This document shows positions 15,516 to 23,190 of a stretch of DNA of 38,511 nucleotides, one piece after another (the first letter of the stretch is position 1; each line of letters starts with the position of its first letter). The notes beneath the pieces are model-generated. The model searched no databases. It saw nothing but the letters and a program-made list of their open reading frames with translations, and had not been told where the DNA came from. The position numbers were made by a program, and so were the translations under genes. The DNA lies in the NCBI GenBank assembly GCA_964623885.1, contig CAZUVM010000202.1, positions 1-38,511 on the forward strand, written 5' to 3'. Source of the DNA: CAZUVM01 sp964623885 (lineage in GTDB: Bacteria > Verrucomicrobiota > Verrucomicrobiia > Limisphaerales > UBA8199).

Positions 15516-16325
15516 TTACATCAGCGCCTTAAAAAAATCTGCCGCGGTTGCGCAAGTTGCCGCGCTCAGCTCTTCAAGCGTGCAACCTTTGATCTGCGCA
15601 GCAACTTCTGAAATCTCTTTAACATAGGCAGGCTCACAGCGTTTCCCGCGGTACGGCACGGGGGCCAGGAATGGCGAATCCGTCTCAAACATGAACTGAC
15701 CCATCGGCGTCACGCCCAGCGTGTCGCGGATGTTCTGACCGTTTTTGAATGTGAGAATTCCTGTGAAGCTAACCAGCGAGCCCATAGCCAGGATACGTCG
15801 CATGGCCGATTTGTCGTTGGCGAAGCAATGAAAGACTCCGCGAACCCGGTCAGCGAACGGCTGCAGTTGGTTGAGCGTATCTTCGAGGGCATCGCGCTGA
15901 TGGATGACGCAGTTGAATCCCAATTCAGCGGCGACTTCCAGATGCTGGCGGAATAGAGCGGCCTGCTTCTTTTTATATCGCTCGTCGTCCCCAGCCCGGC
16001 CCTCAGGCTTGCCGCTAGGAAGCCGATGATAATCCAAGCCCGTTTCGCCCAAGGCGACTACTTTAGGTTGGCTTGCCAACTCGCGCAGTGCGGCGCGGAT
16101 ATCGTCCGGCGCTTCCAGGGCTTCCGAAGGATGCCACCCGACCACTGCAAAAACATTGGGAAACGATTTCGCGAGACCTATTGCCCGCCAGCTGCTCTCG
16201 AGGTCGGTACCGATGCTTATGATTTTGGTGATCCCGGCTTGCGTCGCACGATCAACCAGGGCCGGCAGTTCATTCGCGAAATCAGGGTAATCCAAGTGGG
16301 CGTGCGTGTCATAAAACACAGGCAT
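15516..16325 (-). CDS. tatD: TatD-family metal-dependent DNase
   Basis: A 269-residue amidohydrolase-fold nuclease, cytoplasmic, involved in DNA fragment processing and repair. Metal ligands fall in standard motifs: YDTHAHLD at the N-terminus (His8, His10), GETGLDYHR, FNCVIHQRDA, GVFHCFAND, and FETDSPFLAP near the end. Length is normal for YcfH/TatD proteins (about 260). The start is at 16325, immediately before the first strand; the upstream in-frame Met would add 12 residues without homology. It is convergent with the FAD dehydrogenase gene (26-bp gap) and divergent from parE across 119 bp. Confidence 0.93.
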   Translation of the reverse strand: MPVFYDTHAHLDYPDFANELPALVDRATQAGITKIISIGTDLESSWRAIGLAKSFPNVFAVVGWHPSEALEAPDDIRAALRELASQPKVVALGETGLDYHRLPSGKPEGRAGDDERYKKKQAALFRQHLEVAAELGFNCVIHQRDALEDTLNQLQPFADRVRGVFHCFANDKSAMRRILAMGSLVSFTGILTFKNGQNIRDTLGVTPMGQFMFETDSPFLAPVPYRGKRCEPAYVKEISEVAAQIKGCTLEELSAATCATAADFFKALM

Positions 16326-16444
16326 GAGAATTACAGTGAACGGGCGAGCAAGCCGGCGCAAGCGGATACCAGGGAATTCTCCAGGTTTGATTGGGATTTC
16401 GTTCTAGCAACTGGCAGCGCGTGCGATATCCTGTCTGTTCAAAT

Positions 16445-18271
16445 ATGGCAGAGAACAAACACGTCTATGATGAGAGCAAAATCAAGACGCTCTCCTCGCT
16501 GGAGCACATTCGCTTGCGGACCGGCATGTATATCGGCCGAATTGGCGACGGCTCCCATTACGATGATGGCTGCTACATCCTGCTTAAGGAAATCATCGAT
16601 AACGGGGTGGACGAGTACATCATGGGAGCGGGCAAGGAGATTCAGATCAATATCGAAGAAAAGGCGGTAACCGTGCGCGATTTCGGCCGCGGCATCCCGC
16701 TCGGCAAAGTGGTTGATTGCGTTTCACAAATTAATACCGGCGCGAAATACAATGATGATGTATTCCAGTTCAGCGTCGGGCTGAACGGGGTAGGGACTAA
16801 AGCAGTCAACGCGCTTTCGAAGGAATTCCTGGTGCGCAGCGTTCGCGAAGGTGAGTTTGTCGAAGCCTTTTTCAAACAGGGCAAGCTAAAGAAAGAGCAC
16901 AAAGGCAAAACAAAGGACCCTGATGGCACGCTTATCCGTTTCGAGCCGGATCCTGAAATTTTTCCCAAAGTCGATTTTCGGGCGGAGCACGTCGAAAAAC
17001 GGTTGCGGCATTACAGTTACCTCAACACCGGACTAAAGCTGCAGTATAACGGCAAAACGTTCTCATCCCGGAATGGCCTGTTGGACCTGGTGATGGAAGA
17101 TCTCCAGGCAGACGGCAGCGAACCGATTTATCCGCCGTTGCATTATGCCGAAAAGACGCTCGAGTTTTGTTTCACACATAGCAACAGCCGCTTCGGCGAA
17201 ACCTTTTATTCGTTCGTAAACGGCCAATACACGTCCGACGGCGGAACGCACTTAAGCGCTTTCCGTGAAGGATTGCTCAAAGCGGTGAACGAGTATGGCC
17301 GCGAGAAGTTTGAAGGCGACGACGTGCGCGAGAGCATGGTCGGCGCCGTGGCCATCCGGCTTAAGGACCCGGTTTTCGAGTCACAAACTAAAAACAAACT
17401 AGGGAATACGGAAATTCGAACGGATCTCGTCAACCGCGTGCGCGAGGAATTGCTTCACTTCTTCAACCGCAATAAGGAAATCGCGGAAAAGATTATCGCG
17501 AAGGTCCAGGACACACGCCAACTGCGTAAAGAACTGCAGGAAGTGAAAAAACTGGCGCGCGAACGGGCAAAGGCTATCACGATTCGAATTCCGCAGCTGA
17601 AGGATTGCAAAGAGCACTACAACAAAACCAAGGGCAAAGGGAAGGGGACCATGGTCTTCCTGACTGAAGGGCAATCAGCAGCAGGGTCGATTGTAAGTTG
17701 CCGTGACGTTAATAGTCAGGCCATCTTTGTCCTGAAAGGCAAGCCGCTCAACGTGTGGGACTTGAAGCGCGATATCGTGTACAAGAATGACGAGATGTAC
17801 AATCTGATGAGGAGCCTGGATATCGAGGACAATCTCGAAGGGTTGCGCTACGAAAAAGTGGTCCTGGCGACCGATGCGGATGTCGACGGTCTCCATATTC
17901 GGAACCTGCTGATCACTTATTTCTTCCGATTTTTTGATCAATTGGTCCATGACGGGCACTTGTTCGTGCTCGAAACGCCGTTGTTCCGCGTTCGCAACAA
18001 GGAACAAACCATCTACTGCTACTCCGAAGCCGAGCGCGATGCCGCCGCGGCGAAGCTGGGGAAAAGTTGCGAAATCACGCGGTTCAAAGGGCTGGGTGAA
18101 ATCTCGCCGGCGGAATTCAAACAGTTTATCGGCAAGGAAATGCGGCTCAGCCAGGTGGAGTATGCACCCAAGGTCGAAGCCTCTGGCATTCTTGGATTTT
18201 ATATGGGCAAGAACACGCCGGAACGGAAAGACTACATCATGGAAAAGCTTGTAGTGCCGGTGGAAGAATGA
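16445..18271 (+). CDS. parE: DNA topoisomerase IV subunit B (ParE-type)
   Basis: A 608-residue type IIA topoisomerase ATPase subunit. The GHKL site shows Glu49 and Asn53 (KEIIDNGVDE), then VRDFGRGIPLG and GLNGVGTKAVNALS. The TOPRIM domain has Glu408 in LTEGQSAAGS, with Gln in place of the more usual Asp after the Gly, and Asp477, Asp479 and Asp481 in TDADVDG. The lack of a GyrB-type insertion, the sequence style (CYSEAERDA) and the paired downstream gene fit the ParE branch seen in Bacteroidetes and Verrucomicrobia. Start chosen at 16445 (MAENKHVYDES) because the frame upstream shows no similarity. It lies 35 nt before parC; both act together to decatenate chromosomes. Confidence 0.9.
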   Translation: MAENKHVYDESKIKTLSSLEHIRLRTGMYIGRIGDGSHYDDGCYILLKEIIDNGVDEYIMGAGKEIQINIEEKAVTVRDFGRGIPLGKVVDCVSQINTGAKYNDDVFQFSVGLNGVGTKAVNALSKEFLVRSVREGEFVEAFFKQGKLKKEHKGKTKDPDGTLIRFEPDPEIFPKVDFRAEHVEKRLRHYSYLNTGLKLQYNGKTFSSRNGLLDLVMEDLQADGSEPIYPPLHYAEKTLEFCFTHSNSRFGETFYSFVNGQYTSDGGTHLSAFREGLLKAVNEYGREKFEGDDVRESMVGAVAIRLKDPVFESQTKNKLGNTEIRTDLVNRVREELLHFFNRNKEIAEKIIAKVQDTRQLRKELQEVKKLARERAKAITIRIPQLKDCKEHYNKTKGKGKGTMVFLTEGQSAAGSIVSCRDVNSQAIFVLKGKPLNVWDLKRDIVYKNDEMYNLMRSLDIEDNLEGLRYEKVVLATDADVDGLHIRNLLITYFFRFFDQLVHDGHLFVLETPLFRVRNKEQTIYCYSEAERDAAAAKLGKSCEITRFKGLGEISPAEFKQFIGKEMRLSQVEYAPKVEASGILGFYMGKNTPERKDYIMEKLVVPVEE

Positions 18272-18306
18272 TGGTTCCAGTTAAAATACTCTAAGCACGC
18301 CTCGCG

Positions 18307-20466
18307 ATGTCCTCCAAACGCAAAAAGAATCCGAATCAGCCAGAGCTCCCAATGCCCGAAGTTCCGGATAATACCCCCGGGGTTGTCAATGCTGCGCCAC
18401 TGCCTGCGAACGGGAATGGCGAACAGCAGAAAGCCAAATCGCCAAAGAACGGGAACGGGGGAACGCACGTGCTGGCAGAAAATGTTCCGGCGCCGGTCGC
18501 TCATCGGCCGTTTGTTCCGGGTAAAATCGAGTTGCCGCTCCATCGTCGGGTCGACCGGAGTTTTCTGGACTATGCGTCGTACGTGATTCGGGATCGCGCG
18601 ATTCCCAATCTGGCCGACGGCCTCAAGCCGGTGCAACGGCGCATCCTCTGGGCGCTTCACCAAATGGATGATGGCCGCTTCATGAAGGTGGCGAACGTGA
18701 CGGGCGAAACGATGAAGTACCATCCGCACGGCAACGCTTCCATTGATGACGCGCTGGTGGTCCTTACGAACAAGCGCTACCTGATCGAAGGGCAGGGAAA
18801 CTTCGGCAATATCTTTACCGGCGATCCCGCGGCCGCGCCTCGATACATTGAATGCCGGCTCACCCCGCTGGCCCGCGAGGAGCTCTTCAATGATGAGATC
18901 ACGGAGCTGGTCCCCAGTTACGACGGCCGCCGGGATGAGCCGGTGAGCCTGCCCAGCAAGCTCCCGCTCTTGCTGATGCTCGGCACCGAAGGAATCGCGG
19001 TAGGCATGGCATCGAGGATCCTGCCGCATAACTTCCCGGAGTTACTCGAAGCGCAGATTGCCATTCTCAAAAAGCAGACATTCAAGTGCCTGCCCGATTT
19101 TCAGACCGGCGGGTTGATGGACGCGCGCGGCTATAAAGACGGCACCGGCGAAATCAAAGTTCGCGCCAAAATCAAGACCAAGGACGAATCGACCGTCATT
19201 ATTAAGGAAATTCCCCCGACCACCACCACGGATTCACTGATTGGCTCAATTGAAGATGCCTCCCGCAAGGGCAAGATTAAGGTCAAGAGCGTCAATGATT
19301 TCACGGCCGAGGAAGTGGAAATCGAAGTGAAAGCTCCCAGCGGCGTCAGCGCCGAGCAACTGGTCGATGCGCTCTACGCTTTCACCGATTGCGAAGTTAC
19401 CATCTCCAGCCGCATCGTCGTCATTAAGGATAACCGTCCGGTGGAGTTGACGGTATCGGAGGTGCTCCGGCACAACACGGATCAACTCGTGGAGATCCTT
19501 AAACGGGAGTTGCAGCTCAAGGAATCAAAACTGAATGACGAGCTGCATTTTCGAACGTTGGAACGCATTTTTGTCGAAGAGCGAATTTATAAAAGAATCG
19601 AACAATGCAAGACCAACGAAACGGTAATGGCAGCCGTTCGCGACGGGTTCAAGCCTTACCGGAAAGAGCTCATACGTGAGTTGGTCGATGCCGATGTCGA
19701 GCGGCTTCTGCAGGTCCGTATTCGCAGAATTTCGCTTTTTGATATCAATAAACATAGGGAGGAGATGGAGCAGGTCAAAGCTGACTTGAGTGAGACCCGC
19801 AAGAACCTCAAGAACCTGACCAAATACGTCATCGGGCACCTGGAGGCTCTGCTGGCCAAATACGGCCCGCAATATCCACGGCTGACCAAATCCAGCCGTT
19901 ATGACGAGGTGGATGCGCGGGAAGTGGCGTTCAAAGCTTTCAAAGTCGCATACGATCGTGAATCGGGCTACCTCGGTCACAAAGTCTCGGGTGAGGAGTT
20001 TAGAGTGGATTGCACCAAATTCGACAAGTTGATCATGGTCTTCAAAGACGGCCATTACCAGGTCGTCGAGCTGCCCGAGAAATTGTTCGTGGGTCCCGAT
20101 GTGGTTTATTGCGGCTTGCCGGAACGCGAGCGCGTATTCACGTGTGCGTATACGAACCGCGAGGCGACTTATTTGAAGCGCTTCACTTTTGGCGGCACGA
20201 TCCTGAACAAGATCTACCATTGTATTCCACCGAAATCGAAAGTGCTGTTCTTTGAACCGGACACCCCCACCGAGCTGTACATCAAGTACAAACCCGCGCC
20301 ATACCAGAAAATCAATCAACAGACCTGCAACCCAAATGAGGTTGAAGTGAAGGGGCCCAAAACGCGCGGTCGGCAAATTTCAATCAAAGACGTCGGATCG
20401 ATTACCAGCAAGCCGACCCGTGGCTGGGATCCCGAAGCCGCGACAACGAAATTGCAGTTTGTGTGA
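18307..20466 (+). CDS. parC: DNA topoisomerase IV subunit A (ParC-type)
   Basis: A 719-residue partner of the preceding ParE. The breakage-reunion domain begins after a ~75-residue low-complexity N-terminal tail rich in Lys, Asn and Pro. It contains RRVDRSFLDYASYVIRDRA, the QRRILWAL and KYHPHGNASIDDALV segments, and the catalytic Tyr180 in APRYIECRL. The coiled-coil region (about 390-520) is followed by a short C-terminal domain (KLIMVFKDGHYQVVELPEK) much smaller than the full GyrA beta-pinwheel. That supports ParC over GyrA. A strong hairpin lies 2 nt past the stop. Confidence 0.9.
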   Translation: MSSKRKKNPNQPELPMPEVPDNTPGVVNAAPLPANGNGEQQKAKSPKNGNGGTHVLAENVPAPVAHRPFVPGKIELPLHRRVDRSFLDYASYVIRDRAIPNLADGLKPVQRRILWALHQMDDGRFMKVANVTGETMKYHPHGNASIDDALVVLTNKRYLIEGQGNFGNIFTGDPAAAPRYIECRLTPLAREELFNDEITELVPSYDGRRDEPVSLPSKLPLLLMLGTEGIAVGMASRILPHNFPELLEAQIAILKKQTFKCLPDFQTGGLMDARGYKDGTGEIKVRAKIKTKDESTVIIKEIPPTTTTDSLIGSIEDASRKGKIKVKSVNDFTAEEVEIEVKAPSGVSAEQLVDALYAFTDCEVTISSRIVVIKDNRPVELTVSEVLRHNTDQLVEILKRELQLKESKLNDELHFRTLERIFVEERIYKRIEQCKTNETVMAAVRDGFKPYRKELIRELVDADVERLLQVRIRRISLFDINKHREEMEQVKADLSETRKNLKNLTKYVIGHLEALLAKYGPQYPRLTKSSRYDEVDAREVAFKAFKVAYDRESGYLGHKVSGEEFRVDCTKFDKLIMVFKDGHYQVVELPEKLFVGPDVVYCGLPERERVFTCAYTNREATYLKRFTFGGTILNKIYHCIPPKSKVLFFEPDTPTELYIKYKPAPYQKINQQTCNPNEVEVKGPKTRGRQISIKDVGSITSKPTRGWDPEAATTKLQFV

Positions 20467-20468
20467 CA

Positions 20469-20493
20469 CGCCAGAACGCATTACGTTCTGGCG
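20469..20493 (+). terminator. 10-bp perfect hairpin right after parC
   Basis: CGCCAGAACG and CGTTCTGGCG form a 10-bp perfect stem with loop CATTA, starting 2 nt after the parC stop. No U-run follows. It may still end or stabilise the parEC transcript. Confidence 0.45.
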
Positions 20494-20652
20494 GATAGCG
20501 GGATTGTTCGCAGGCCAATTGCGCCTGATTAAGGCCAAGGCTCGAATAACACGGCAGTGCTGTTCGTCTTTTCACCAAGGCCGGTGCTTTGGCCTGCTGA
20601 ATGACGCTTGTAGGCGATTCGGATTTTGGGTTTACTTATACGGCAATTTAAA

Positions 20653-21363
20653 ATGCAAATGAAAATGGTTCGGAAACTGGTTTTGGCGCTCGGTGCGTCA
20701 CTTTCAATCGTAATTTGGGCTCAGCCGCTGCTGGCAGCGGATGCTCCGGCTGCCGGTGGCGAAGTTCCGCTCATTCTGAAACTCCCAGCTCCAGCCTTCA
20801 AAGGGACGCCTAAAGACGTTCCGCTGAGCTCGTTTGTGGAACCGCTGTCGGACAAGCCCCGTCCGCCAATGATGATCCCCGCCGGTTTGAAGAATATCGC
20901 TGCCGAACCAGGGGTTAAGATCACGTCCAGCGATAAGAACGCAACGGCCGACACGCTGGCCAAAATCGTCGATGGCGACAAGGAAGCCTCGGAACAGAGT
21001 ATTATCTATTTGCGCAAAGGAACCCAATGGGTACAGATGGATTTCGGCAGCCCGCAGGAGATGTTCGCTGTGGTCATTTGGCACGCCCACAATTCCGCCA
21101 AGGTTTATCGCGCGGTGATTGTACAGGTCTCTGATGACCCGGACTTTATTAACGGCGTCAAACCAGTTTTCAATAACGACCAGGAAAATGTCGCCGGGCT
21201 TGGTGTGGGTACCGACCGCCAGTATTTCGAGACCAACGAAGGCAAGCTCATCAACGCTAAAGGCGTTAAAGGCCGCTACATTCGGTTCTATTCCAAAGGC
21301 AGCACAGAAAGTGCTCTCAACGAATACACCGAAATCGAAGTTTACGGCCGGCCAGCCAAATAA
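20653..21363 (+). CDS. Secreted protein with discoidin (F5/8 C)-like domain
   Basis: A 236-residue exported protein. The N-terminus (KMVRKLVLALGASLSIVIWA, then QPLLAADAP) is a signal peptide with likely cleavage after an AxA-like site. After a Pro-rich linker, residues about 75-235 resemble a discoidin/F5-8C carbohydrate-binding fold. ADTLAKIVDGDK opens it, WVQMDFGSPQEM is the first conserved strand, and YIRFY...EYTEIEVYG closes it, as in many CBM32-like modules. No catalytic domain is attached. The start could be 20653 or the Met two codons later; neither has a clear ribosome-binding site. Role in binding surface glycans is an inference from the fold. Confidence 0.7.
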   Translation: MQMKMVRKLVLALGASLSIVIWAQPLLAADAPAAGGEVPLILKLPAPAFKGTPKDVPLSSFVEPLSDKPRPPMMIPAGLKNIAAEPGVKITSSDKNATADTLAKIVDGDKEASEQSIIYLRKGTQWVQMDFGSPQEMFAVVIWHAHNSAKVYRAVIVQVSDDPDFINGVKPVFNNDQENVAGLGVGTDRQYFETNEGKLINAKGVKGRYIRFYSKGSTESALNEYTEIEVYGRPAK

Positions 21364-21534
21364 GTATTGAAGTTGCGAAGGGATGATGGACCTGGCTGGC
21401 CTTAGGCAACGGCGAACAGGAGAACGAAAGCCGAAACCTAGATTGCCGCCGGGTGTTGCGGTTGACTGTTGCCGTCCCCGCTTGCAGTCCGGCGGTCACT
21501 TTTTTTCCAGTTCCCGACCGTCGGTTCTATTTTC

Positions 21535-23088
21535 ATGAGCCGGCGCTTTCTCTTTGTTTTGTTGGTTGCCGCTGTGATCGCCCTGGTCCTTCGGCTGCCG
21601 GCTTTGGGCCTTCGCCCGATGCACACGGACGAAGCGGTAAATGCAATTAAGTTCGGCCAACTCTGGGAACATGGCGCCTACAAATACGATCCTAACGAAC
21701 ACCATGGGCCTAGCTTGTTTTACGCAACACTTGCCTTGGGACGTCTGACCGGGGCGCCAGACTTCAAACATTACAGTGAGCGCCGGCTTCGTCTGGTAAC
21801 CGTGCTCTTTGGATTTGGCTTGGTGCTGCTGGTTCCCTTGCTCGGAGATGGCCTGGGGACGCGTGGCGCCGGTTGGGCGGCGTTGTTTTTGGCGGTATCG
21901 CCGGCCATGGTTTTTTACAGCCGTTATTTCATCCACGAGATGCTCCTGGTTTTCTTCACGCTGCTGGCACTGGCGGCCGGCTGGCGCTATTGGCGCAGCC
22001 GCAAGCTGGGATGGATCCTGCTGGCCGGCGGAGCGCTAGGGTTGATGGATGCGACCAAGGAAACATTCGTGCTGACTTTGGGCGCCGCCGCCGTTGCGGT
22101 CCTGGTGAACCAAACGTGGAACCGAGTGCTCGATGCCAGCGGTCCTCCGGTTAGGGCGCCGCGATTAAACCGGGCACACCTGGCGGCGGGGCTGTTGGTG
22201 TGGTTCATTGTGGCATTGCTCCTGTTCTCCTCGTTTTTTACGAATGCAAATGGCCCGCTCGATTCCTTGCGCACGTACCGCGCATGGGCCAGCCGAGCCG
22301 AAGGCGCTTCGCCGCATCTTCATCCCTGGTCCTTCTACCTGCACCGGTTGCTTTGGTTTCACCCGGCTGCCGGGCCGGTTTTCTCCGAGGTATTTATCTT
22401 AATTCTGGCGACGATCGCCGCATGGGTTGGATTTGCGCGCAAGGGACTGGGAAATGCCAATCCCAGCTTCGTGCGATTCCTGGCACTTTACACATTCTTG
22501 CTCGCCGCCTTTTACAGCCTGCTGGCGTACAAAACACCCTGGTGCCTGCTAAACTTTTGGTTTGGCGCTGTCCTGCTCGCAGGTGTTGGCGCTTCGGTGC
22601 TGCTCAACGGGATTCGAGATTTGTTCCCACGAATTGCGATGGCGCTGGTACTGGTGGCTGGTGCGTTTCATCTCGCGTGGCAAGCCTGGCAACTCGATAC
22701 TACTTACGCGGCGGATCGGCGGAACCCGTACATCTATGCGCAAACCTCCCCAAATTTGCGGGAATTAGTCGCGAGGGTAGAAAGCATAATTGCCGCTTCG
22801 CCACAAGGAACCGAAACGCTGATCAAAGTGATGGTGGCGGACGGTGATTATTGGCCATTGCCCTGGTACTTGCGCGAGTACCGGCAAACAGGCTGGTGGG
22901 ATCATCTCATTGGGGATCCGTTCGCTCCCATTATGATTGTTTCGGCGCAGTGGCACGCCAATTTAGATACGAAGCAAAGCCATCTTATGGTGGGCTATTT
23001 TGAATTGCGTCCGGAGGTCTTCCTGGAGCTCTACGTGGAAAAGGAGTTGTGGACGACCTGGCTTGCCCGGCATCCGTCGGCTCCATAG
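21535..23088 (+). CDS. Agl23-like (TIGR03663) multi-spanning glycosyltransferase-39-type protein
   Basis: A 517-residue membrane protein with about ten hydrophobic helices. The first is FVLLVAAVIALVLRLP, followed by the luminal/periplasmic acidic motif MHTDEAVNAIKFG, characteristic of GT-C-type glycosyltransferases. FYSRYFIHEMLLVFFTL is a second family-typical stretch. This matches the TIGR03663 group named for flippase-associated Agl23. A soluble tail (about 410-517) follows. It likely handles polyprenyl-linked sugars at the periplasmic face, but catalytic activity is unproven for the family. Start at 21535 begins directly with a basic n-region; an upstream frame adds no recognisable sequence. 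Confidence 0.8.
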   Translation: MSRRFLFVLLVAAVIALVLRLPALGLRPMHTDEAVNAIKFGQLWEHGAYKYDPNEHHGPSLFYATLALGRLTGAPDFKHYSERRLRLVTVLFGFGLVLLVPLLGDGLGTRGAGWAALFLAVSPAMVFYSRYFIHEMLLVFFTLLALAAGWRYWRSRKLGWILLAGGALGLMDATKETFVLTLGAAAVAVLVNQTWNRVLDASGPPVRAPRLNRAHLAAGLLVWFIVALLLFSSFFTNANGPLDSLRTYRAWASRAEGASPHLHPWSFYLHRLLWFHPAAGPVFSEVFILILATIAAWVGFARKGLGNANPSFVRFLALYTFLLAAFYSLLAYKTPWCLLNFWFGAVLLAGVGASVLLNGIRDLFPRIAMALVLVAGAFHLAWQAWQLDTTYAADRRNPYIYAQTSPNLRELVARVESIIAASPQGTETLIKVMVADGDYWPLPWYLREYRQTGWWDHLIGDPFAPIMIVSAQWHANLDTKQSHLMVGYFELRPEVFLELYVEKELWTTWLARHPSAP

Positions 23089-23110
23089 GCTGCGAGGCGT
23101 CCTATTTCTC

Positions 23111-23139
23111 TTGACTCGATCGATGCTGCGCGGTTACAA
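23111..23139 (+). promoter_or_regulatory. Promoter before the nidogen/C39/PKD protein gene
   Basis: TTGACT at 23111-23116, a 17-nt spacer and TTACAA at 23134-23139. The predicted start lies about 44 nt before the ATG at 23191, and GGGAGTGG just upstream of the ATG can serve as ribosome-binding site. Confidence 0.5.
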
Positions 23140-23190
23140 AGACGCAGTTGCTTGGGCTCAAATCTTGCAGGAACACATTGGGAGTGGGCT

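Noticed and set aside
21462..21490. TTGACT before the Agl23-like gene as a promoter
   Set aside because: No acceptable -10 hexamer is present at 16-19 nt spacing.
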